A DNA stretch of 34,175 nucleotides, from positions 1 through 34,175 of the forward strand of contig JAEYSH010000043.1 in the NCBI GenBank assembly GCA_023434825.1, given 5' to 3'. The notes beneath the pieces are model-generated. The model was not told the origin of the DNA. It was given only the letters and a program-made list of their open reading frames with translations, and searched no databases. Of this stretch, positions 1 to 7,421 are shown piece after piece. Numbering within the stretch: the stretch's first letter is position 1; each line of letters opens with the position of its first letter. The DNA is from Methanobacteriota archaeon (lineage in GTDB: Archaea > Methanobacteriota > Methanobacteria > Methanobacteriales > Methanobacteriaceae). A program made the position numbers and the translations under genes.

Positions 1-600
1 GTTATTTACGTTATCCTCAGTAATATCTCCTTGATTTATCCATCCGAAAGGCCCTGTTCCATCGCCATGATCCCAATCGTCCATTGAAGTAGGATATTTC
101 ACCGATGATTTTTCAGTAGTATCAATCTTTATTTTACCATCAGTATCTAACAAAGTTGAGTAATAAGACTCTTCTACAGCAAGGTTTACAAAATTAGGAT
201 AATCATAAGGTAATTCGTTTATAACGGTATAATCCATTTCAAAGAGTTCCATTTCATTTTTAGATATGCACTTGGCTTCAACAGATAATTCCGCGTATTT
301 AACTCCAAAACTAGGTTCTTTAAAGCTTAGTAGATACCATCCTCTGTGGGTTGGATCTTCATTATCAACCAGTTCGGGAGATGTATCTATCCAGAATATT
401 TCGTTCCATCTGTTAAGTCCCTGTAATTGTTTTACAAGGTAATTTTCAAGAACTACTGAGAATTCTTCTGATTCAACTATTTTTCCAGGGATTAAAACAT
501 TCCCTATTTCTTTTATTTCTTTTTCTGATTTGAATATATTGTTTTTATCCTGTAAATGGGCCATTGGTATCTTAATTGGCCCTATATTTGCTTCAGTCAT
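1..600 (-). CDS. Probable tail/baseplate structural protein, partial
   Basis: An open frame runs from an ATG at 600 to the window edge, 200 codons with no stop, so the C-terminus lies outside. The start is supported by GGAGTG 8 nt upstream. The protein begins MTEANIGPIKIPMAHLQDKN, has no signal peptide and no membrane segment, and is rich in aromatic and acidic residues (for example WNEIFWIDTSPEL and a DDWDHGDGTGPFGW stretch near the edge), like a beta-rich structural protein. I do not recognise the family. It is the next minus-strand gene after the tape-measure-like gene, the place where siphoviruses encode a distal tail or baseplate protein, so the structural role is inferred from position only. 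Confidence 0.6.
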   Translation of the reverse strand, partial: MTEANIGPIKIPMAHLQDKNNIFKSEKEIKEIGNVLIPGKIVESEEFSVVLENYLVKQLQGLNRWNEIFWIDTSPELVDNEDPTHRGWYLLSFKEPSFGVKYAELSVEAKCISKNEMELFEMDYTVINELPYDYPNFVNLAVEESYYSTLLDTDGKIKIDTTEKSSVKYPTSMDDWDHGDGTGPFGWINQGDITEDNVNN

Positions 601-741
601 TTTTATTCACTCCAAATTTTTAATAAAATGAATAATAAACAGTAAAAATAAGATTTTTTATGGAATAGCGCAATTATTAAAATTTTTTTATTTTTTAAAT
701 ATTGGCTGCTATAACGGGCCATATTGGTCATTAGATTGCTG

Positions 742-766
742 TTGGGTTAGTGCCCACCTCAATAGT
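742..766 (+). promoter_or_regulatory. Repeated operator-like motif, copy 1
   Basis: TTGGGTTAGTGCCCACCTCA, followed by ATAG, lies about 60 bp before the lipoprotein gene. A near-identical motif lies before the other plus-strand gene of the cluster (5150-5175). It stands out as a GC-rich patch in an AT-rich intergenic region. Sharing between two otherwise unrelated genes suggests a common regulator or operator; this is inference. Confidence 0.45.
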
Positions 767-793
767 CATTATAATTCGCTATTTTCGGAAAAA

Positions 794-806
794 ATTAAAT
801 ATTAAG
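794..806 (+). promoter_or_regulatory. TATA-box-like element of the lipoprotein gene
   Basis: A/T-only stretch (ATTAAATATTAAG) centred about 25 bp before the ATG at 825, with no Shine-Dalgarno between them. The spacing suggests a leaderless or nearly leaderless transcript. Confidence 0.35.
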
Positions 807-824
807 TCATAAAATTATAAAAAC

Positions 825-1250
825 ATGATAGCTAAAAACATTTTAGGAATATTAGTAGTGTCATGTTTGATTGTAGCATTTTCGGGTTGTACAAGTCAAA
901 ATACAGTAAATAGTAAAGTATTAGCTGATTATAATATTTCTGCTTCTTTTGAAAATCCGGTAATTGATAAATATGTCACTCTTCCAAATGGTACAAAAAG
1001 TGTAACTATTGAATATAAAAATATAACTGGAGAAAACTACGCATATTTCCAATTTGGAACATATAATGTCATTGCACAAAATGGACAAAGTTCAACTAAT
1101 TATGCTAGTAATATTATTGATTTAAAAAGTATAGACGCTAATTCGACACCAATATCGGGAAATTTAACTTTAAATGTTAATGGTGCTCAAAGCGTTAGAA
1201 TAAGAGATAGTCAGGGAAAAGGAAATATAAAAATAATTATAACTCAATAA
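825..1250 (+). CDS. Small exported lipoprotein
   Basis: 141 residues. The N-terminus has a lysine, a hydrophobic core (residues 6-19) and a lipobox-like AFSGC with the cysteine at residue 22, so the mature protein is probably lipid-anchored on the outer face of the membrane. The rest is a beta-rich, Asn/Thr/Ser-rich domain with no motif I recognise. No Shine-Dalgarno precedes the ATG; a TATA-like element about 25 bp upstream fits leaderless transcription. It lies opposite in strand to the tail genes, between the tape-measure-like gene (convergent, stops 7 bp apart) and the edge gene, and shares its upstream motif with the zinc-ribbon gene at 5264. This makes it look like an independently expressed accessory gene rather than part of the structural operon. 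Confidence 0.75.
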   Translation: MIAKNILGILVVSCLIVAFSGCTSQNTVNSKVLADYNISASFENPVIDKYVTLPNGTKSVTIEYKNITGENYAYFQFGTYNVIAQNGQSSTNYASNIIDLKSIDANSTPISGNLTLNVNGAQSVRIRDSQGKGNIKIIITQ

Positions 1251-1257
1251 CTATATT

Positions 1258-3180
1258 TTAATAGAATGTAGTTTCTCTATCTAAAACTTTTAAAGTTATT
1301 TTTTCAATTTCCTTTTGAAGATCTTTTATATTGTAAACTGGACCATCCACCACTACATATCCTTCTGGTATTGCATTATCGGAGTTTTTTGGCCCTGCTG
1401 GAGGACGGCTCCAGTTACCAGTTAAAGCATGGTTAGCAATATCTCGGTCAACGCCGTTTATTCTGCCATAAACATGGGGGTTACCGTTCCATGTGGCCAT
1501 GACCATTTCTGCAGGAATGCCAAATGATGAAGCCAATGCTACTTGTGCTAATGTTCCATCTACGCAGTTACCAGACATATTATCCATTGTTTGAGATATG
1601 GTTTTACGGCTGCCAGTGTATCCTTGATAAGTAAATCCTGATGCTCTGGATATAAAACTAGAATGGTCTGCTGGACCTTTAAAGCCTAACCAGCTTTTGA
1701 AACCATTCCATGCATTTTTAACTTTTTGCACGATGGGTTTAACGTACTTATTATAAGTTTTTTGAACTTTTTGCACAACTGGCTTAACATGTTTAATGTA
1801 GACTTTTTTAACTTTTTGCGCAATGGGTTTAGCATATGTTTTAGCGTATGTTTTAATCTTAGTTTTAGCGTAATTTACAATACCTTGCTTTTTTACTTGT
1901 TGGGATTCTTGATTGACTTTATCTGCAATTTTAATGGCCATATTAACAAAACTATTGCCTTTAATAGCTTTTTGTAGGCTACTAATCTTACTAGTGATAT
2001 AATTAACACCACCGTCCTTCTGTATTTTTTGCAATTCCATCTTGACCTTATCGGTAATTTTAATGGCCATTTGGACATAACTATTTCCTTTAACAGCTTT
2101 ATTTAGGTCATTAATCTTATTATTGATATAACCACCAACACCTTCCTTTTGTATTTGATTATATTCATTATAGAGCTTTTTACCCGTATTATATACCACA
2201 TTTTTATCAAGGAAACTTGTTAAATAAGGTGATAATGCGCTCTGAATGTTTTTATAATTTTGAGATTTGGAAATATCAAGAAGCTTTGAGAAATATTTCT
2301 TCTTAAAGTTAGAAGATGTCACAAAATTTAGTATAGACTTCTCACTTGCCTTGTTAAGAATACCCAAACCCCACTTTAAAAGTGACGCTGGACCTTCAAT
2401 ATTAGATTTAACGAAATCCACAATATAAGGTAATTCTGAAGGTTTAACCATACCACGCAAGTTCAATGTCCTGAGAAGATTCTGCAAATTCTGCTGATTT
2501 TTTCCTAAAACTAATTTTCCAATTCCAGTGTTTTTAAGAGTGTTATACAACTCCACAGGATTAAGACTAGCTAACTTAGCACCTTTTACTACATCCTGCC
2601 ACATTTTAGTTAATGAAGGTATTTCAAAGCGTGGAAGTTTCTTAAGAATTAGATTTCCCCATTTCATTAAAGGATCTGTTAAATAAGTTTTCGCGCCTTT
2701 AAGTATTGTTTGCACTGCTCGTTTTTCAAGTAATCTTCCTGTTAAATTTAATCCAAATTTTGATACGCCTGTTAAGCCTAACCTTGCTAATATCGTTGCT
2801 TCTCCGCCTACAGGAATAAAATAAGTTGAATCAAGCAATGCACTTCCAATTGAAAGTTTGCCGTCCTTGTCAAAAAATAAAAATTTTTCTAAAATACCTT
2901 TGATGGTTCCTCCACCCCATACTTTATCCAGATTGTTGTAACCCGGGAGTGTATAATAGTTAGAATCAAAGAAATCCCAAATATTACCAGCTTTCCAAGC
3001 TTTTTTAGCTCCCTGCCCTAATTTATCCCAACTATAAAACATGTAGGATAAAGGGTTGGAAGGACTATTCAAAATTAGGGCAAGGGGCCCATATAAAGAA
3101 TCCTTATTATTAATTTTCCATCCTTCATTATAAATCAATTTTAATAAAGGGTTATCATTAAGAATAGAATTATTTGTCAT
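1258..3180 (-). CDS. Tape-measure-like protein with C-terminal Cys-His-Asp peptidase domain
   Basis: 640 residues, strong GGAGGT site 9 nt before the ATG. Residues 1-340 are helical with no recognised family. From about 347 there are 2.5 copies of a 41-42-residue repeat (conserved KAVKGNSYVQMAIKI and QKAIKGNSFVNMAIKI cores). Residues 451-487 hold three copies of a 15-residue lysine-rich unit (KPIAQKV, KPVVQKV, KPIVQKV). The last ~105 residues look transglutaminase-like: GNC with Cys539, then NPHVYGR with His569, then NGVDRD with Asp578. Pseudomurein endoisopeptidases of Methanobacteriales viruses (PeiP, PeiW; peptidase family C71) use the same kind of triad, so this domain may cut the pseudomurein peptide bridge during wall penetration. 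Position after the tail chaperone and the helical repeats suggest a tape measure. An alternative is a stand-alone wall hydrolase. Confidence 0.65.
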   Translation of the reverse strand: MTNNSILNDNPLLKLIYNEGWKINNKDSLYGPLALILNSPSNPLSYMFYSWDKLGQGAKKAWKAGNIWDFFDSNYYTLPGYNNLDKVWGGGTIKGILEKFLFFDKDGKLSIGSALLDSTYFIPVGGEATILARLGLTGVSKFGLNLTGRLLEKRAVQTILKGAKTYLTDPLMKWGNLILKKLPRFEIPSLTKMWQDVVKGAKLASLNPVELYNTLKNTGIGKLVLGKNQQNLQNLLRTLNLRGMVKPSELPYIVDFVKSNIEGPASLLKWGLGILNKASEKSILNFVTSSNFKKKYFSKLLDISKSQNYKNIQSALSPYLTSFLDKNVVYNTGKKLYNEYNQIQKEGVGGYINNKINDLNKAVKGNSYVQMAIKITDKVKMELQKIQKDGGVNYITSKISSLQKAIKGNSFVNMAIKIADKVNQESQQVKKQGIVNYAKTKIKTYAKTYAKPIAQKVKKVYIKHVKPVVQKVQKTYNKYVKPIVQKVKNAWNGFKSWLGFKGPADHSSFISRASGFTYQGYTGSRKTISQTMDNMSGNCVDGTLAQVALASSFGIPAEMVMATWNGNPHVYGRINGVDRDIANHALTGNWSRPPAGPKNSDNAIPEGYVVVDGPVYNIKDLQKEIEKITLKVLDRETTFY

Positions 3181-3491
3181 AATAAAACCTCCAAATTTTT
3201 TAAAACTTTGTGGTTAGGAAAATTCTATGAATTTCCCTCAACCTTAAAAAAAATTAAAAAGTGAAAATAATAAAATTTAAAGATAAAAAGAAGATTGAAA
3301 TGTATTCAACTAAACAAGAGGGAAAGGGCGAGAAGAACTAATTCGCCCTTCTAATTATATAGTAAGACTTACAAAAAATAGCTAAACCAGTATTAAACCT
3401 TTATTTTCATTAAATACAGGATAATACATATTATTATCCCATAATTCTTTACAAAAAAGGTTTTTTAATAATATAATTATCAAAATTATCT
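3181..3491. other. Intergenic region with structured element
   Basis: 311 bp leader of the tape-measure-like gene without an ORF. It contains an imperfect hairpin around GGAAAATTC/GAATTTCC (3218-3238) and the repeated stem-loop element annotated at 3306-3373. The remainder is A/T-rich with no clear signal. Confidence 0.6.
3306..3373 (-). repeat. Structured intergenic element, copy 1
   Basis: Stem AAGGGCGA (3324-3331) pairs perfectly with TCGCCCTT (3343-3350), followed on the plus strand by the palindrome GTAAG-A-CTTAC (3362-3372) and six A's. The same arrangement recurs at 8823-8896 with changed but still paired stem bases. In both places it lies in the 5' leader of a minus-strand gene. Read on the minus strand, the space between the palindrome and the stem holds a TATATAAT sequence, so it may be a promoter region or a leader RNA structure. 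Confidence 0.55.
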
Positions 3492-4238
3492 TTAAACTTC
3501 TAATTTCGAGATATCAGTATTCAATAACTTCAAATAAGTTTTATAAGCCATTATAACGTCTTTCTTTAGCATTTTATCTCTATTATGGTGTACAGCGTTA
3601 CATGCTGCAAGGAAGGTTAAAGCAAAATTTTCACCATTGCTAAAGGTACTTGCTTCTCCCCATCTAACATCATTAAGATGGTACAATATATCATATATTT
3701 TCTTATGAAGTTTTTTTCCTTGTTTGTTCCATTTTATTTTTTTTAGTTTTTGGTAGAATTCTTTATCTGGTGGTTGGAATTCTCCAGGTTTATCAAAATC
3801 GTCTAGAAGGGATATTAAGCGTTCTAGGATGGTATGTTCTTGTATTGTGGATTCATGGCCTGATTTTTTTTGTGTATAAGCGTAGTGTATACCGCTAATA
3901 AATGCAAATGTTGCGTTGAAATGGGTTGAGATAATAGTATCAGTTAAAAAAGGTAAATAGAGTGGTGGATCTTTAAGCACTCCTGTTGCTAGTTTAACTT
4001 GCCTTAACTTCAAGAGATCATCCACAGTATCAATATACGATTTCATTTCTTCAGGATCCTTCAAACTAGCCTCATAAAGTCTCTCATAAATTTTAGAATC
4101 CATTAATGTCTGTACATCATCGAGAACTTCTTTTAAATCTTCAACGTCGGAAAAATTCTTTAATATTTTTTCTGCATTTTTCTTGTTTTTTTGTTTCTCT
4201 TCTTCAATGTCCCATTCAATGTATTCCCACAAACCCAT
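3492..4238 (-). CDS. Helical protein of unknown function (tandem paralog B)
   Basis: 248 residues, cytoplasmic by appearance, predominantly helical and highly charged. I do not recognise the family. It is a tandem paralog of the gene at 4242-4967: both share the blocks DKPGEFQPPDKEFYQKLKKI, NFALTFLAACNAVHHNRDKM and a C-terminus ending LNTDISKL-[ED]-V, while the N-terminus and the segment between the blocks differ. The start lies 3 nt after the stop of the upstream paralog, so the two are translationally coupled. They sit between tail chaperone and tape-measure genes, where accessory genes may be inserted. Immunity, exclusion or structural roles are all possible and nothing in the sequence decides between them. 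Confidence 0.7.
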   Translation of the reverse strand: MGLWEYIEWDIEEEKQKNKKNAEKILKNFSDVEDLKEVLDDVQTLMDSKIYERLYEASLKDPEEMKSYIDTVDDLLKLRQVKLATGVLKDPPLYLPFLTDTIISTHFNATFAFISGIHYAYTQKKSGHESTIQEHTILERLISLLDDFDKPGEFQPPDKEFYQKLKKIKWNKQGKKLHKKIYDILYHLNDVRWGEASTFSNGENFALTFLAACNAVHHNRDKMLKKDVIMAYKTYLKLLNTDISKLEV

Positions 4239-4241
4239 TAT

Positions 4242-4967
4242 TTACACATCCAATTTTGAGATATCAGTATTCAATAACTTTAAATAAGTTTTATAAGCCA
4301 TTATAACATCTTCCTTTAGCATTTTATCTCTATTGTGGTGTACAGCGTTGCAGGCTGCTAGGAAGGTTAAAGCAAAATTTTCACCAGTTCTAAAAGTAGA
4401 ATTAGAATCAAATGTTGCAACGCTTATTTTAAATTTTAAATCAGATAATTTTTTAAAAAGTTTTTTTCCTTGTTTGTTCCATTTTATTTTTTTTAGTTTT
4501 TGGTAAAATTCTTTATCTGGTGGTTGGAATTCTCCAGGTTTATCGAAATTGTCTAATAGTGTCATTATTTGTTGTAGGATTAGGGTGTGTGCTTTTGTTA
4601 GGTCATTGTGACTTAGTTTTTTGTTGGTGCATGTGTAATATCTCCATATTATTACATGCATCATTGAGATAAAATGAATTGAGATTATAACATCAGTTAG
4701 GGGAGGTAAATAAAGAGTAGGATCTTTAAGCACTTCTGCTGCCAATTTAACCTGTGGAAATTCCAACAAATCTTTTTTAGTTTCCTTAACACTAATTCCC
4801 TTCTCATGACCTTCCATACTAGCCTTATAAAAACTCTCATAAACTTTAGAATCTTTTAAACTCAGAATATCGTCGATTACTTCCTTTAAATCTTCAACAT
4901 CGTTGAATTTTTTTATTGTTTCTTCTGCTATTTGATCTGCTGTTTTAAATAAGTCACGAAATCCCAT
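4242..4967 (-). CDS. Helical protein of unknown function (tandem paralog A)
   Basis: 241 residues, the upstream member of the tandem pair. GGTGA lies 6 nt before the ATG. The N-terminal 20 residues differ from the paralog, then NDVEDLKEV-[IL]-DD aligns in both. The segment around residues 100-125 (HFISMMHVIIWRYYTCTNKK) is more hydrophobic here than in the paralog and could be a short membrane-associated helix. Nucleotide identity is patchy: a 48-bp block is identical between the copies (4458-4505 and 3708-3755) while flanking segments diverge, pointing to recent duplication or gene conversion. Function unknown. Confidence 0.7.
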   Translation of the reverse strand: MGFRDLFKTADQIAEETIKKFNDVEDLKEVIDDILSLKDSKVYESFYKASMEGHEKGISVKETKKDLLEFPQVKLAAEVLKDPTLYLPPLTDVIISIHFISMMHVIIWRYYTCTNKKLSHNDLTKAHTLILQQIMTLLDNFDKPGEFQPPDKEFYQKLKKIKWNKQGKKLFKKLSDLKFKISVATFDSNSTFRTGENFALTFLAACNAVHHNRDKMLKEDVIMAYKTYLKLLNTDISKLDV

Positions 4968-5149
4968 TATTTTTCACCATTCTGAAAAATCCCATAATTC
5001 CATTTTTGGGTCATCTAATAAGTTTACATATAACTTGCAAATTTTTCATTATAATTTTAATTGGAATGTTATTTTTCATATAGAAGTATTTTAGTGATTA
5101 TATTATTACTTAATTGGATTATATAGTTTAAATAAGTAATTAGAATTTG

Positions 5150-5175
5150 ATTGGGTTAGTACTCACCTCAATAAG
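5150..5175 (+). promoter_or_regulatory. Repeated operator-like motif, copy 2
   Basis: TTGGGTTAGTACTCACCTCA plus ATAAG, about 90 bp before the zinc-ribbon gene. Its core GGTTAGT/ACTCACC is a 14-bp palindrome with one mismatch, as expected for a dimeric DNA-binding protein. Same motif as at 742-766. Confidence 0.45.
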
Positions 5176-5263
5176 GTTTATACTTCACCATTTTTAATAA
5201 AACTTAAGTATTATCTGATTTAAATCAAAACTATGAAATTTATAAATTTTAATTAGTAATTAT

Positions 5264-5581
5264 ATGGTTTTTTGTTCTAATTGTGGAAAAGAAAATATTG
5301 ACGATTCAAAGTTTTGTAATGAATGTGGAAGTAGACTGGGTGGAAAAGAAAATGAATATAAAAATCCTTATAAAATAGTATTATTAAACTTTTTAATCGC
5401 AGGTTTAGGGTTCATATGCTTAAAAAATCGCACTAAGGCATTTGATGCATTTATACTTGTATCTATATGCGCGATTTTAACTTTTTCAATCCATTCTCCT
5501 ATATCTTTGATTCTTGCATTGATTCTTTTAATAATAATGTCTGTTAATGAAACAAGAAAATATAATGAAAAAATTAATTAA
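5264..5581 (+). CDS. Zinc-ribbon membrane protein
   Basis: 105 residues. The N-terminus holds a zinc ribbon with Cys4, Cys7, Cys18 and Cys21 (CSNCGKE and CNECGSR), of the short type common at the start of archaeal membrane proteins. Two hydrophobic segments follow, about residues 42-57 and 66-92 (the second may be a hairpin), then a charged C-terminus. No clear Shine-Dalgarno precedes the ATG; A/T-rich TATA-like sequence is at 5239-5248. It lies on the plus strand inside the minus-strand tail cluster and ends just before the tail-chaperone extension (convergent). Its role is unknown; with its shared upstream motif it looks like an accessory gene expressed separately. Confidence 0.7.
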   Translation: MVFCSNCGKENIDDSKFCNECGSRLGGKENEYKNPYKIVLLNFLIAGLGFICLKNRTKAFDAFILVSICAILTFSIHSPISLILALILLIIMSVNETRKYNEKIN

Positions 5582-5593
5582 TATCCGGGAAAA

Positions 5594-5848
5594 TCATCCT
5601 AAAGCTTTCAACTTTTCCTGATTTCCTATATATTCTGGATCTTTAAATGTAGAAAATGATTTCTTTTCTTTATGTTTTCCTGATATGGCTTCCTGATACT
5701 TTTGCTCGTATTTTATAAGCATAAACAAGCGTTGATCATCTTCATTGTCAATTTCATCTAGGCTTTTGTAGTTTAGGAATCGTTTTGCGTACCAGTATTC
5801 GAAGCCGATTCCATAGCTTCCTTCATCATCTGCGGAAAATCCACTGCA
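5594..5848 (-). CDS. -1-frame extension of the tail-assembly chaperone (GT-like)
   Basis: After a TGA at 5849-5851 the -1 frame relative to the chaperone stays open for 84 codons to a TGA at 5594-5596. It reads as plausible protein (GIGFEYWYAKRFLNYKSLDE, then charged helix), yet it has no ATG, GTG or TTG until deep inside. It overlaps the last 25 codons of the chaperone. Lambda-like phages make a G-GT fusion by -1 frameshifting at exactly this genomic position. The slip would fall in the 76-nt overlap, most simply at the T run in GTG GAT TTT CCG (about 5833-5842), giving a protein of about 208 residues. This is a non-standard slippery site, so the exact site is uncertain. Confidence 0.6.
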   Translation of the reverse strand, partial: CSGFSADDEGSYGIGFEYWYAKRFLNYKSLDEIDNEDDQRLFMLIKYEQKYQEAISGKHKEKKSFSTFKDPEYIGNQEKLKALG

Positions 5849-6219
5849 TCAACGGCAGCTTTTACCATCGCTTCCCTTTCTCCAGCTTCCATTTCTTTTA
5901 TCTGCTTTTCTGTGTATCCTCTTCTTTTAAGCCCTCGCCTTTGTATTGCAGCAGTTATATCTCCCCAGTCTTCAACATCAATTTCATCAAGTTCTTCTGG
6001 AGTTATTGGTGAAATTAGTTGTTTAACTATTTTCATCATATCCTTCATTAGCTTGTTAAATTCTTTATTATCTAATTCGCCTAATTTTGATATTTCTTCA
6101 GTTATACGCGAAATTTCACGCCTGATGGCCATATTGGTTCGGCCTATTTTCCTTACTTTGTCCATAAACTCAATGCTAGATTTATATTTTAAGTCAATAG
6201 CTTTAGAATCGTTATTCAT
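5773..6219 (-). CDS. Probable tail assembly chaperone (G-like)
   Basis: 148 residues, helical and strongly charged, no membrane segment. GGAGTG lies 6 nt before the ATG. Tail chaperones of siphoviruses are poorly conserved, so the call rests on position directly after the major tail protein gene and before the tape-measure-like gene, on size, and on the overlapping -1-frame ORF at its 3' end (5594-5848), which is a hallmark of G/GT genes. These proteins coat the tape measure and recruit tube subunits during assembly. The zero-frame product ends SNTGTQNDS. A decayed single gene broken by a frameshift is the alternative. Confidence 0.6.
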   Translation of the reverse strand: MNNDSKAIDLKYKSSIEFMDKVRKIGRTNMAIRREISRITEEISKLGELDNKEFNKLMKDMMKIVKQLISPITPEELDEIDVEDWGDITAAIQRRGLKRRGYTEKQIKEMEAGEREAMVKAAVDAVDFPQMMKEAMESASNTGTQNDS

Positions 6220-6283
6220 TTAATCACTCCAAAATAACTTAATAGTTGTTTAAACAAAATGTTTTAAAAATTTTAGAAAAAGT

Positions 6284-6324
6284 AATAGATGGCCATTGGC
6301 CATCTATTTAAGACCTTCGAAGGT
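6284..6324 (-). terminator. Double hairpin after the major tail protein gene
   Basis: A perfect 12-bp inverted repeat, AATAGATGGCCA (6284-6295) and TGGCCATCTATT (6297-6308) with a 1-nt centre, follows the palindrome ACCTTCGAAGGT (6313-6324). On the minus strand both come just after the tail protein stop (6330) and are followed by T-rich sequence. It probably attenuates or processes the transcript between the abundant tube protein and the chaperone. Confidence 0.6.
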
Positions 6325-6329
6325 TATAA

Positions 6330-7358
6330 CTAAGTTGTTCCTTGTAATTGTCCAGAAGTCAACTTACTTGTAATTGTTGCTGATATGGTTTTTTGAGTAG
6401 TCTTATCATATAGTGCTCTAAAGTCAAAGCCATACATTATTGGGTCATCAGCACTTCCATCAGGTTTTAAATTGATTAAATTAACTCTTGGTAGTATAAT
6501 TGATAGGTCATAGTTGTATGTAGAAGCTATATTTGCTCCTGTAAGCTGTAAAGTGATTGTTCTATCGGTTAGAACATCATCAACAGTGTTAGCAGTTGTA
6601 GATCCGCCAAGATATCTTCTATATTCATCAAGATTTCCGAATGGGAATTCTATACGTCCAGTTACTTCTAATTGCCCTGGAATCTTTATGCTAGGCTCTA
6701 TTTTCTTGTTTGCAGTTCTTAACAAATCCATATTGTTTTTAATTTCAATACTGGCCTTTGTAATATTTGTATTTGCAGTTGGAGCTACTCCATAATCTCC
6801 TAATTTACATGTAAAGTCATTGAATGTAAAAGGATCTGTAGATACATAAGTTTGTGTTGGTGCTGATTTGGAGAAGTCAACACTGTTAGTGATATAATCA
6901 ACGCTCATATTGACTGGTGAACCAGAGGCATAATCTAATTTTAAAGAATTAACCATACAACCAGTGTATGCTTGTGGTTCTCCAATAGATCCAGCCCATT
7001 TAGTTATACTATATGTTGGTAATGAACTACTTTCATTAAAGGTATGGATGTATGCACTTGTTGTTCCCTGTTTATCGGACGTTACACTACCTAATGCTCC
7101 AAGAAATGCATCTTCTAAACCATTTTCTGGCCATGCGGGCATTTCTAGGCTTCCTTTAGGCTCTGCTTTAGTACGCATCATTTTATGTTCGCTACCTCTT
7201 CTACCTACGTGCACTTTTAGTGGTTCATCAGTTATTCCCGGGTCAAAATCAAGTTTTGAGTAGGGTAAATATCTTTGTGGGGCTACATAAGTCCCTGAAA
7301 TTGCTTCTTTAGCTATTCCTCCAGCATAGTAGTTACCTGTTCTATATATATCGACCAT
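6330..7358 (-). CDS. Major tail (tube) protein
   Basis: 342 residues, GAGGTGA 5 nt before the ATG. The protein is soluble, beta-rich, Thr/Ser/Gly-rich, with a start (YYAGGIAKEAISGTYVAPQR) like the G-[ST]-x(n)-P opening of phage tail tube proteins, and no signal peptide or membrane segment. It is flanked by a tail-terminator-like gene upstream and the chaperone downstream, the standard siphovirus order. A strong inverted repeat follows the stop, and a TATAAAAG sequence lies in the upstream gap (around 7415-7423, minus strand), so it may have its own promoter, fitting high expression. No contractile sheath gene is next to it, so the tail would be non-contractile. Confidence 0.7.
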   Translation of the reverse strand: MVDIYRTGNYYAGGIAKEAISGTYVAPQRYLPYSKLDFDPGITDEPLKVHVGRRGSEHKMMRTKAEPKGSLEMPAWPENGLEDAFLGALGSVTSDKQGTTSAYIHTFNESSSLPTYSITKWAGSIGEPQAYTGCMVNSLKLDYASGSPVNMSVDYITNSVDFSKSAPTQTYVSTDPFTFNDFTCKLGDYGVAPTANTNITKASIEIKNNMDLLRTANKKIEPSIKIPGQLEVTGRIEFPFGNLDEYRRYLGGSTTANTVDDVLTDRTITLQLTGANIASTYNYDLSIILPRVNLINLKPDGSADDPIMYGFDFRALYDKTTQKTISATITSKLTSGQLQGTT

Positions 7359-7421
7359 TTTTTCACCTCTATATTTAAAATTCTATTTTTTTTACAAATT
7401 TAGCCGCTTTTAATCCTTTTA

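Noticed and set aside
5773..6219. Chaperone as a simple pseudogene broken by one indel
   Set aside because: Not excluded, but the neighbouring cluster genes look intact and the position and overlap match programmed frameshifting, so it was kept as the less likely reading.
5785..6223. Two overlapping plus-strand frames opposite the tail chaperone gene
   Set aside because: Antisense to the chaperone gene, no start signals, low-complexity Ser/Phe translations.
6514..7263. Plus-strand frames opposite the tail tube gene
   Set aside because: Antisense shadows without ribosome sites; the minus-strand frame has a clear Shine-Dalgarno and full-length coding sense.
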